Below, in pieces: positions 13,389-18,473 of a stretch of DNA of 24,521 bases. Position numbers and translations under genes: made by a program. The DNA comes from SIG607 sp045586405 (GTDB taxonomy: Bacteria; Bacillota; Clostridia; Oscillospirales; Acutalibacteraceae). Location of the stretch: the NCBI GenBank assembly GCA_045586405.1, contig JAZNAG010000081.1, forward strand, positions 1 through 24,521. The letters are read 5' to 3'. The notes beneath the pieces are model-generated. The model was not told the DNA's origin and made no database searches. It saw only the letters and a program-made list of their open reading frames with translations. Within the stretch, counting starts at the first letter, position 1, and each line of letters opens with the position of its first letter.

Positions 13389-14793
13389 GGTTGCTCTCTC
13401 CCTGCTCTGCAAGTTTGATGAAGTCGAACACCTTTTCACTCCAACCTGCAATTATATTTGTCTTTGCACCGTGGAACTGCTGTGTACCATATCCCTGCAA
13501 GTCAATAGCGTGTACCCAAATATCATTGCCTGTCTCTCGTCTGTATTTATCAGCAAGAACCTGTACGGGATTTCTACGATACCAAACGCCACCTGAATTA
13601 CATTCATTGTCCGAAAGAATAATAATACGGTCAGCTTTAACCTTATCGGCAATCATTTTATCAAAAGGCAAATACATATCTGTACCGCCGCCGTAACGAC
13701 TCCTGAGTGTTGTTTCAAGTATTCCGCTTCTATGAGATACAGCATACTTTTTAATATTTGTGTTGAAAGTATAGAAAATGCTATTATCGCAAATCTTGTT
13801 TGCTATCAATCCAAGTAACATTGCAATCTCATAACAACGCACTTTTGATTTTGCACTTACATTACCACTCATTGAACCTGATATATCAACGGCAATAACG
13901 GTTGTTCCTGAGAGTTTAGGTACATTCTCAATAGACGCTTCAACAGCATTTTCAAGAACATCAAATACACGGCTGCCGCCTATGTTCGCAATCTCCTTAT
14001 ATGCTGATAAATAACGGAAAGGTAACTGTTTTGAGCGTTTAACTGCTTCGGGGTTTTGGAGTGTTTCAAATACTTTGTCAATATTTGAGGGGTTTGCATT
14101 GAGGATATTTCTGAGGTTTCTAAGGAGTGCCATATAACCGACTTTTCGGCTATCAATGAGCTTTTCCCAAGTTTCTGCATTGTTGCCGTGTGCGGATAAC
14201 TCAGTTTCCCAAGTAACAGGGATTTCAAGCTCGTCATTTAACAAGCGTTTCCATAACTCAGACTGTTCCTTGTTTTTAGGTGTAGGTCTGCACAGACAAA
14301 GCAAGTCACGCATTTTAACGGCTTTTCCGTTGCCCTTATACTTTGCAAGGGTATATTCATCAAATCTCTGTAAAACATCATTTATACCCTTTTTAAGTGA
14401 ATTAGGGATAGGCTTTCCGAACAAAGAAAGATAACAAGCCATAATCTCTGTAACATCATCACCACGCAAGGAAACGCCTTTTACTGCCTCCCTTGTGTAA
14501 GGCTTGCCCTGTACTTCGTGTGCCAAATAAGCTACAAGAATGTGAGATACGGAACGCATATTAAATTCACGCCTTGCGAATACTGCAAGATTAGCAATGA
14601 ATTTAGGGTCTGTAGCAATCACCCTTTTAATAATTTCCTGCATTTCCGTTGAGTTGTCGCCGTAAAATTTGCTCTCATTAAAAAATGAGGTTAGCACCTG
14701 CGTAATGAGCTTTGACTTGTCTCTCATTCCATACGCAGCGTGACCGCTTTTGTTTACGGTTTTGTTTGTGTTTTTTGTGTTGAAATTTGCCAT
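13357..14793 (-). CDS. rsr: Ro60 ortholog (TROVE domain plus vWA)
   Basis: A 478-residue Ro60/Rsr protein. Residues about 20-285 form the TROVE HEAT-repeat ring (SGHAAYGMRDKSKLITQVLT, FARREFNMRSVSHILVAYLA, YMALLRNLRNILNANPSN). The C-terminal vWA domain has a full metal site: D303, S305 and S307 in VDISGSMSG, T371 in GGGTDMYLP, and D395 in IILSDNEC. Ro60 rings bind Y RNAs on their outer face and the ends of misfolded RNAs in the hole; in Deinococcus the Y RNA tethers Ro60 to PNPase. The ATG at 14793 has AAAGGAG upstream; the longer frame to 14859 runs into the last Y-RNA-like unit and is rejected. It lies directly after four Y-RNA-like units. Confidence 0.96.
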   Translation of the reverse strand: MANFNTKNTNKTVNKSGHAAYGMRDKSKLITQVLTSFFNESKFYGDNSTEMQEIIKRVIATDPKFIANLAVFARREFNMRSVSHILVAYLAHEVQGKPYTREAVKGVSLRGDDVTEIMACYLSLFGKPIPNSLKKGINDVLQRFDEYTLAKYKGNGKAVKMRDLLCLCRPTPKNKEQSELWKRLLNDELEIPVTWETELSAHGNNAETWEKLIDSRKVGYMALLRNLRNILNANPSNIDKVFETLQNPEAVKRSKQLPFRYLSAYKEIANIGGSRVFDVLENAVEASIENVPKLSGTTVIAVDISGSMSGNVSAKSKVRCYEIAMLLGLIANKICDNSIFYTFNTNIKKYAVSHRSGILETTLRSRYGGGTDMYLPFDKMIADKVKADRIIILSDNECNSGGVWYRRNPVQVLADKYRRETGNDIWVHAIDLQGYGTQQFHGAKTNIIAGWSEKVFDFIKLAEQGESNLERTIENYTY

Positions 14794-14820
14794 TTTTAAC
14801 TCCTTTCTAAAATTAAAAAA

Positions 14821-14916
14821 ATGCAAGTGGATAAAATCATAATCGGAGGGCGAAGTCATAGCGTCAAATTAAAAGTTTGATTATGAAGTATCCGACTATT
14901 GCAATACCACTTGCAT
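14821..14916 (-). ncRNA. Y-RNA-like unit 4 (no tRNA body), leader of Ro60 mRNA
   Basis: Outer helix ATGCAAGTGG (14916-14907) with CCACTTGCAT (14830-14821), 10 perfect pairs. Internal loop TATTGCA opposite GATTTTAT, then ATAGTCGG with CCGATTAT, then ATACTTC, as in the other units. The top is a hairpin at 14885-14857 whose 5-bp stem TCAAA/TTTGA closes the 7-base loop CTTTTAA, which has the form of an anticodon loop reading UUU. No T, D or acceptor arm. The outer helix is followed by a U-run, so it can also act as a terminator just before the Ro60 ribosome site. Confidence 0.75.
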
Positions 14917-14929
14917 TAATTTCTATATT

Positions 14930-15055
14930 AAAATCGGGTAAAAGCTGAAACAGTTAAAAACCCTTTCTACAGGGAGTATAGGAGTCGAACCTATAAAAAA
15001 ATTTTTCAAGAATTTCTTTTTTACCGAAGTAACCGTTTCATACAACGCCGATTTT
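14930..15055 (-). ncRNA. Y-RNA-like unit 3 (T arm only)
   Basis: Outer helix AAAATCGG (15055-15048) with CCGATTTT (14937-14930). Internal loop with CGTTGTAT, inner helix GAAACGG with CTGTTTC, then the shared TTACTTCGG. The body keeps one clear tRNA-like part: a T arm, TATAGG-TTCGACT-CCTATA, at 14995-14977, followed by a short CCCT/AGGG hairpin in place of the acceptor stem. No D arm is visible. Same orientation as the other units and Ro60. Confidence 0.75.
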
Positions 15056-15065
15056 AAGCTATATA

Positions 15066-15206
15066 AAAGCAGATAAAAACTATAACGGACTATTAAGTGC
15101 TCTTGCCAACTGAGCTACCTCCCACATATTCGGGTGGGAGGACAGGACTCGAACCTGCGACCTCTCGCTTAACAGGCGAAGTAACCGCTATATACAATGC
15201 TGCTTT
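15066..15206 (-). ncRNA. Y-RNA-like unit 2 with permuted tRNA body
   Basis: Outer helix AAAGCAG/CTGCTTT, internal loop CATTGTA opposite AGTTTTTAT, inner helix TATAGCGG/CCGTTATA, then TTACTTCG. Inside, in this order: an anticodon-type arm (TTCGC-CTGTTAA-GCGAG, 15180-15164, anticodon-like GUU); a T arm (GCAGG-TTCGAGT-CCTGT, 15158-15142); acceptor 3' strand CCTCCCAC; an 8-base loop CCGAATAT (15133-15126); acceptor 5' strand GTGGGAGG; TA; and a D arm (GCTC-AGTTGGCAA-GAGC, 15115-15099). The tRNA is thus circularly permuted, opened between D and anticodon arms, where the Ro60-type stem is attached. Confidence 0.88.
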
Positions 15207-15207
15207 T

Positions 15208-15283
15208 TGGTGACTTGTGGGAGAATTGAACTCACCGTTTTTGCCGTGAAAGGGCAATGTCTTATCCACTCGACTAACAAGCC
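15208..15283 (-). tRNA. tRNA-Glu (UUC), CCA encoded
   Basis: A complete, normally ordered tRNA: acceptor GGCTTGT with ACAAGTC (one G-U), D arm GTCG-AGTGGATAA-GAC, anticodon arm TTGCC-CTTTCAC-GGCAA with anticodon TTC at 15250-15248, T loop TTCAATT, discriminator A and encoded CCA (15210-15208). The T stem GTGAG/CTCCC has one mismatch. It lies between Y-RNA-like units 1 and 2 on the same strand, so RNase P and 3' tRNA processing would release both neighbours. Confidence 0.92.
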
Positions 15284-15290
15284 AAAATGC

Positions 15291-15436
15291 AAACGGATAA
15301 AAACTATAACAGAGTAATTTCTTTACTATTTGCTCTACCGATTGAGCTACTCCCCGCATATATGGGCGGGGAGGCAAGACTTGAACTTGCAACACAACAG
15401 CCCTATCGAAGTATCTGTTATATACAATGCCGTTTT
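15291..15436 (-). ncRNA. Y-RNA-like unit 1 with permuted tRNA body and internal CCA
   Basis: Outer helix AAACGG/CCGTTT, internal loop CATTGTA opposite GTTTTTAT, inner helix TATAACAG/CTGTTATA, then ATACTTCG. The body runs: a degenerate anticodon region; T arm GCAAG-TTCAAGT-CTTGC (15390-15374); acceptor 3' strand CTCCCCGC; loop CCATATAT (15365-15358); acceptor 5' strand GCGGGGAG; TA; D arm GCTC-AATCGGTA-GAGC (15347-15332); and a small hairpin AGTAA/TTACT. The loop begins with CCA directly after the acceptor strand. The acceptor has 8 pairs, including a G(-1)-C(73)-type pair. Confidence 0.88.
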
Positions 15437-15457
15437 GTGTGCCATTTGTTAGCACAC
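15437..15457 (-). ncRNA. 5'-terminal hairpin of the Y-RNA transcript
   Basis: GTGTGC (15457-15452), loop TAACAAATG, GCACAC (15442-15437), located where transcription from the -10 at 15467-15462 should begin and ending exactly where unit 1 starts. Probably a protective 5' end structure. Confidence 0.7.
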
Positions 15458-15461
15458 TTAT

Positions 15462-15489
15462 ATTATACTCATTTCCTAAGTTTTGACAA
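15462..15489 (-). promoter_or_regulatory. Promoter of the Y RNA / tRNA-Glu / Ro60 transcript
   Basis: Minus strand TTGTCA (15489-15484), 16-base spacer, TATAAT (15467-15462). Upstream TTTTGCGAATTGT matches the 17.2-kb promoter, but the spacer lacks the CGCAAATGTG operator-like motif found in the accessory promoters, so it may escape their control. Confidence 0.85.
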
Positions 15490-15542
15490 TTCGCAAAATA
15501 ACCAAAGATTAATCCTTGTTTTTGTGCATTTTGAGTATAAAA

Positions 15543-15557
15543 CCCGCAAAAAGCGGG
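15543..15557 (-). terminator. Terminator after the HTH gene
   Basis: CCCGC-TTTTT-GCGGG on the minus strand followed by TTTTA. It closes the accessory operon starting near 17200 and separates it from the Y RNA promoter 54 bases further on. Confidence 0.85.
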
Positions 15558-15563
15558 CAGAAT

Positions 15564-15854
15564 TTACTTGCTCATTCTGAATTTGTCAATAAGCGTCTTG
15601 CTTTCAAGAATATCCTCAATCTTGCAACCTAAAGCAAGAGAAATGTCACATAGAGTATCAAGTCTTGCTCCGTCAATAGGTCTTGTTTGTTGTTCGTAAC
15701 ATTGGATAGTCCTTATTGGCACACCTGAAACTGCTGCAAGACTTCCCTGAGAAAAGCCTTTTTTAACTCTTAATTTTTGTAGCTTTGTCTCTGTTATGCC
15801 TTTTTCCTCACGGATTTTCTTTGCCTGTTGCGGTGTTATACCTTTTCTTGTCAT
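15564..15854 (-). CDS. HTH (XRE-like) regulator
   Basis: 96 residues. Helix-turn-helix at about 25-80: ETKLQKLRVKKGFSQGSLAA, then VSGVPIRTIQCYEQQTRPID and LCDISLALGCKIEDILE. The N-terminal addition (MTRKGITPQQAKKIREEKGI) resembles a second partial copy of the first helix. AAGGAGG precedes the ATG. In its leader (15899-15876) a 10-bp stem GTCAGGGCGA/TCGCCTTGAC with a GAAA loop is present. It is the last gene of the accessory operon and a candidate for the protein that binds the shared operator motif; that is inference. Confidence 0.88.
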   Translation of the reverse strand: MTRKGITPQQAKKIREEKGITETKLQKLRVKKGFSQGSLAAVSGVPIRTIQCYEQQTRPIDGARLDTLCDISLALGCKIEDILESKTLIDKFRMSK

Positions 15855-15875
15855 TGTTTACCTCCTTATCTCAGG

Positions 15876-15899
15876 ATAGTCAAGGCGATTTCTCGCCCT
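15876..15899 (-). promoter_or_regulatory. Leader hairpin with GAAA tetraloop
   Basis: GTCAGGGCGA-GAAA-TCGCCTTGAC, ten pairs with one G-U, between the ASCH gene and the HTH gene and upstream of its ribosome site. No U-run. Likely an RNA stability or processing element. Confidence 0.6.
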
Positions 15900-15914
15900 G
15901 ACCGCCTGCAATTT

Positions 15915-16343
15915 TTACCCCTTATACAATAACGGCTCATAGAACTCCTTGTAAAGTGCGTCTGCTTCTTCGTCGCTTATATCTTCATCATCAAGAAGCT
16001 CAATCAAGGTATCTTCTACATCATATAAACTCAACTTGCCTTTGACGGGGAACGGTTTTATTGCTCTAACATCTGTGAGCTGCCAAGCGTACATCTTGCC
16101 GCCTGTCAAATCGCCACGGGCAAGCCCTAAATCACGGTAATTCTTTGTTGTTACCTCAATAACATCATTAAGCCGTACAACGCATAAGGCGTGACCGCAA
16201 ATCGTGTTTTTGATTTTCGGGTTTGCACTACTACAAATAAGCAAGTCGCCTCTGTAATCTGTCTGCCACGACCTGTACTCATACTCTTTCTCAGCACACA
16301 AAATGTAATGTGCAAACGGATTTCTTACTGAAATTGCTTTCAT
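15915..16343 (-). CDS. ASCH-domain protein
   Basis: 142 residues with the ASCH (PUA-like) fold: MKAISVRNPFAHYILCAEKE, then YEYRSWQTDYRGDLLICSSA with the basic/aromatic ligand pocket, GHALCVVRLNDVIEV, and MYAWQLTDVRAIKPFPVKG. ASCH domains bind RNA or modified nucleosides; some are N4-acetylcytidine amidohydrolases. An acidic C-terminal extension (LLDDEDISDEEADAL) is added. Found often on plasmids and phages. It could act on nucleotides or on RNA; the exact substrate cannot be told. GAGAGGT lies before the ATG. Confidence 0.88.
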   Translation of the reverse strand: MKAISVRNPFAHYILCAEKEYEYRSWQTDYRGDLLICSSANPKIKNTICGHALCVVRLNDVIEVTTKNYRDLGLARGDLTGGKMYAWQLTDVRAIKPFPVKGKLSLYDVEDTLIELLDDEDISDEEADALYKEFYEPLLYKG

Positions 16344-16406
16344 TGCATTACCTCTCTTTATTCAATTTTATGCAGGGTTGCAACTGCCTAAAGGCTGTAG
16401 CCTTTG

Positions 16407-16443
16407 CCCGCATTAACGGGGAGTTACCCCCGCTGCTCTGCGT
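16407..16443 (-). repeat. Intergenic stop-codon hairpin element, copy A
   Basis: Begins at the stop of the upstream gene as TAAACGCAGAG, then CGGGGGTAACTCCCCG, then TTAATGCGG. Same start and end strings as copies B and C; the stem differs in sequence but keeps pairing. Confidence 0.6.
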
Positions 16444-16683
16444 TTACTCTTTTTCTTTACCTGTGTAGTGAAATTCTACTCGTAAAGCGTTCTCGTCATA
16501 CTTATCGTTAATTTCACTTATTTGGTATGAAAAACCTGCATTTTGAAATTTCAAAACAACATTCAAATCGTTCATAAAATGTACGCCTTTACGTTCCATA
16601 ACTACACCAATGTTATGTTTTTTTGCTATTTCAATAGCCTCGTCAACTTTGTACGGAAATGAGTCTGTAAGTGTAATAAACAT
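16444..16683 (-). CDS. Hypothetical protein (79 aa)
   Basis: 79 residues: MFITLTDSFPYKVDEAIEIA, KKHNIGVVMERKGVHFMNDL, then QISEINDKYDENALRVEFHY. Alternating strands and one helix suggest a small alpha/beta fold. AAAGGTG is 7 bases from the ATG, and the leader carries CTGAATAAAG as before other accessory genes. Not recognised. Confidence 0.65.
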   Translation of the reverse strand: MFITLTDSFPYKVDEAIEIAKKHNIGVVMERKGVHFMNDLNVVLKFQNAGFSYQISEINDKYDENALRVEFHYTGKEKE

Positions 16684-16744
16684 AATATAGCACCTTTCTT
16701 TATTCAGTTTTTAGCGTCTGTCGGGGTTTGTGACCGTCTGACTG

Positions 16745-16782
16745 ACCGCATTAACAAGGCGTTAAGCCCTGCCACTCTGCGT
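16745..16782 (-). repeat. Intergenic stop-codon hairpin element, copy B
   Basis: Starts at the upstream stop as TAAACGCAGAGTGGC, then AGGGCTTAACGCCTT and GTTAATGCGG. Aligns with copies A and C; compensated stem differences suggest the RNA shape is kept. Confidence 0.6.
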
Positions 16783-16941
16783 TTACTCGTCGCTTTCTTC
16801 TACAATTTCGCCGCCCAAATAGCCCTCTTTTATCATTTCGGCTATATGCTCTTGTGTAACTTCTGACAAATCTTCAAATCTTACATTTTCACCGTCAAGG
16901 GTTAAATCAAACTTGACTACCCACCAACCTGTTTTCATCAT
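16783..16941 (-). CDS. Small acidic protein (52 aa)
   Basis: 52 residues starting MMKTGWWVVKFDLTLDGENV, then FEDLSEVTQEHIAEMIKEGY, ending in EIVEESDE. I begin at the ATG at 16941 because GAGAGGT lies 7 bases upstream; the longer frame to 16986 runs through the leader. A strand-strand-helix layout ending in an acidic tail is common in small phage and plasmid proteins. Function unknown. Confidence 0.7.
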   Translation of the reverse strand: MMKTGWWVVKFDLTLDGENVRFEDLSEVTQEHIAEMIKEGYLGGEIVEESDE

Positions 16942-16980
16942 ATATATAACCTCTCTTTCTGCACGGGCTTGTGACCGTGC

Positions 16981-17018
16981 CGCCACATTACCGCCCTAAA
17001 GGGCGTCACTCTGCGTTA
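16981..17018 (-). repeat. Intergenic stop-codon hairpin element, copy C
   Basis: Starts at the upstream stop as TAACGCAGAGTGAC, stem GCCCTTTAGGGC, then GGTAATGTGG. Third member of the family with A and B, all within about 640 bases. Confidence 0.6.
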
Positions 17019-17165
17019 TTTAAACCCGTGTTCTATTGCCTTTTCTATTCTGTATTCAAGCCAATATGAACACTCTATATCTTCAATAATTTCATTTAGA
17101 CAATCATCATAATTGCCTACTTTTATAATGTTTTCTGCTTTATCAATCACTACATATTTTGTCAT
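17016..17165 (-). CDS. Small hypothetical protein (49 aa)
   Basis: 49 residues from ATG at 17165 to TAA at 17016, with GAGAGGT upstream: MTKYVVIDKAENIIKVGNYD, then NEIIEDIECSYWLEYRIEKA. First gene after the promoter at 17200-17227. Reads like a small alpha/beta protein; no family recognised. Confidence 0.65.
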   Translation of the reverse strand: MTKYVVIDKAENIIKVGNYDDCLNEIIEDIECSYWLEYRIEKAIEHGFK

Positions 17166-17199
17166 ATTGTATAACCTCTCTTTTCTTTATCTTGACTAT

Positions 17200-17227
17200 A
17201 TTATACCACATTTGCGATAAAATACAA
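17200..17227 (-). promoter_or_regulatory. Accessory promoter with CGCAAATGTG in the spacer (1)
   Basis: Minus strand TTGTAT (17227-17222), 16-base spacer containing CGCAAATGTG, extended TGG-TATAAT (17205-17200). Drives the five-gene unit 17165 to 15564. A weaker copy of the same motif (TTGCAAATGTG) lies about 60 bases upstream. Confidence 0.8.
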
Positions 17228-17295
17228 TTCGCAAAATGCACAAACTTTTACATACTTTTTTGTATATTTTTAACACATTTGCAAGATAAAAACAA

Positions 17296-17311
17296 GGGGC
17301 TTTTCTGCCCC
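17296..17311 (-). terminator. Terminator after the 67-aa zinc-ribbon-like gene
   Basis: GGGGC-AGAAAA-GCCCC on the minus strand, starting in the stop codon, followed by TTGTTTTTATC. Confidence 0.8.
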
Positions 17312-17514
17312 TATTTGTAAACATCTGTTTCTATTTCTTGCCCACAATACGGGCAATATCTCAGGGGCTTAATTTTGCCCTCTGTGACCGTGTATGCTGT
17401 TATGTCGTGTAAATATACGGGTATACGCTCTTTTAACGCCTGTCGTGTGTATTTGTGGCTATCGTCGCATTTGTGTATATAGCCCTCTTGTGCGTCTTTG
17501 TTTCTGATTAACAT
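17311..17514 (-). CDS. Small protein with C-terminal zinc knuckle (67 aa)
   Basis: 67 residues. Middle part YTRQALKERIPVYLHDITAY, then a C-terminal RYCPYCGQEIETDVYK, one CxxC knuckle; a second pair is missing unless the early cysteine and histidines (HKCDDSH) complete the site. Last gene of the unit starting at 18321. The leader has TTTGAAACATATTC. Function unknown. Confidence 0.65.
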   Translation of the reverse strand: MLIRNKDAQEGYIHKCDDSHKYTRQALKERIPVYLHDITAYTVTEGKIKPLRYCPYCGQEIETDVYK

Positions 17515-17585
17515 ATTGTATCACCCTTTCTGAATATGTTTCAAAGTGACGCAAGGCAGGTAATAAAACCCGCCTTGCTTATTGT

Positions 17586-17993
17586 TTAGAACTCATACCC
17601 CCACGGGATTTCATAGCCCTTTGCCTCAATCATTCTTTTTAGCATTGCCTCTTTTAATTCAACCAAAGAGTTGTATAAATCACTCTCGAAAAAGTCGTTT
17701 GTTTCGCAAGCCTGATATATATAACAGTTAATGCAACCGAGGATAATACCCTCATTAACTTTAACATCTTGATATATATATTTGGGTGTTGCTGTTTCTT
17801 CTGAGTATCTGTAATTGACTGACTTGTAATTCTGATTTAATAGTGATTGACCTATGCCGTTTCTGAGTTCTTGCAAGTCAATTATAATCTGTATAGGCTT
17901 TTTGTAGCCCTCTGCCCTGTACTCTGCATTGTACATCTCAAAACCTTTTACAATAGCGTGTATGGTCTCATTATTTACGATATAAGCACTCAT
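17586..17993 (-). CDS. Conserved-type mobile-element protein (135 aa)
   Basis: 135 residues. MSAYIVNNETIHAIVKGFEM opens a pattern I recognise from uncharacterised proteins of Firmicutes plasmids, ICEs and phages; later NYRYSEETATPKYIYQDVKV, ILGCINCYIYQACE and LKRMIEAKGYEIPWGYEF. No catalytic site is visible. It sits between the DUF2958 gene and a zinc-knuckle gene in one transcript. Function unknown. Confidence 0.72.
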   Translation of the reverse strand: MSAYIVNNETIHAIVKGFEMYNAEYRAEGYKKPIQIIIDLQELRNGIGQSLLNQNYKSVNYRYSEETATPKYIYQDVKVNEGIILGCINCYIYQACETNDFFESDLYNSLVELKEAMLKRMIEAKGYEIPWGYEF

Positions 17994-18006
17994 TTTCTGT
18001 ACCCCC

Positions 18007-18321
18007 TTACATTAACTCTTTAACTGTGCCGTGTGCGTGTAAATCACGCTCAACGCCTAAACCGTATCTGTTATACTTTGCGATTTCTTCAAGTTGTGAT
18101 AATAAGAAATAGCCCGCTTCGTAACCATAGCCCATATCAACATAGCCGAAAAACTCATAGTCGCCGTTGTCAAGTTTCTCTGCCTCTGTTACAAGCCAAG
18201 TACCGCTGCCGTATGGGTAGAAAAATTTTACTACTACTTCTGCGTCTGTGCCTTGACCCTCTTTAGAATAAAGCGGGGCTTTTGCAAGTTTCTTCTCGAT
18301 TTCTTTTGTTATAAGTTTCAT
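18007..18321 (-). CDS. DUF2958-like protein
   Basis: 104 residues matching DUF2958: MKLITKEIEKKLAKAPLYSK, then VVVKFFYPYGSGTWLVTEAE, EFFGYVDMGYGYEAGYFLLS and GLGVERDLHAHGTVKEL. The family is found on plasmids, ICEs and large phages, and its role is unknown. First gene after the strong promoter at 18369-18396; AAAGGTG precedes the ATG, and a short hairpin AGAGAG/CTCTCT lies in its leader. Confidence 0.85.
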   Translation of the reverse strand: MKLITKEIEKKLAKAPLYSKEGQGTDAEVVVKFFYPYGSGTWLVTEAEKLDNGDYEFFGYVDMGYGYEAGYFLLSQLEEIAKYNRYGLGVERDLHAHGTVKELM

Positions 18322-18368
18322 ATTATATCACCTTTCTTTAGAGAGTTTGTCTCTCTTTCTTTACTTAT

Positions 18369-18396
18369 ATTATAACACATTTGCGTTATTTGTCAA
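18369..18396 (-). promoter_or_regulatory. Accessory promoter with CGCAAATGTG in the spacer (2)
   Basis: Minus strand TTGACA (18396-18391), 16-base spacer with CGCAAATGTG, TGT-TATAAT (18374-18369). Near-consensus; drives DUF2958 and two more genes. A degenerate copy (CACAAATGTAG) lies about 60 bases upstream. Confidence 0.88.
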
Positions 18397-18473
18397 TGGG
18401 TAATAATAGCCAAACTTTGCAAGGCTTTTTTGTATATTTTTACTACATTTGTGAGATAACCCCCGCCGCCTGT

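Noticed and set aside
14793..14859. Longer Ro60 reading frame starting MTSPSDYDFIHLH.
   Set aside because: It has no ribosome site and is read through the closing stem of Y-RNA-like unit 4; the ATG at 14793 has AAAGGAG.
15291..15436. Permuted tRNA made by a group I intron or an archaeal-type splicing site.
   Set aside because: Only 8 bases separate the acceptor strands and no intron core or bulge-helix-bulge is visible at the ends; a Y RNA architecture fits better.
15093..15455. 120-residue open frame across the RNA cluster.
   Set aside because: It translates tRNA and Y-RNA-like structures; conserved stems explain the sequence, and no ribosome site is present.
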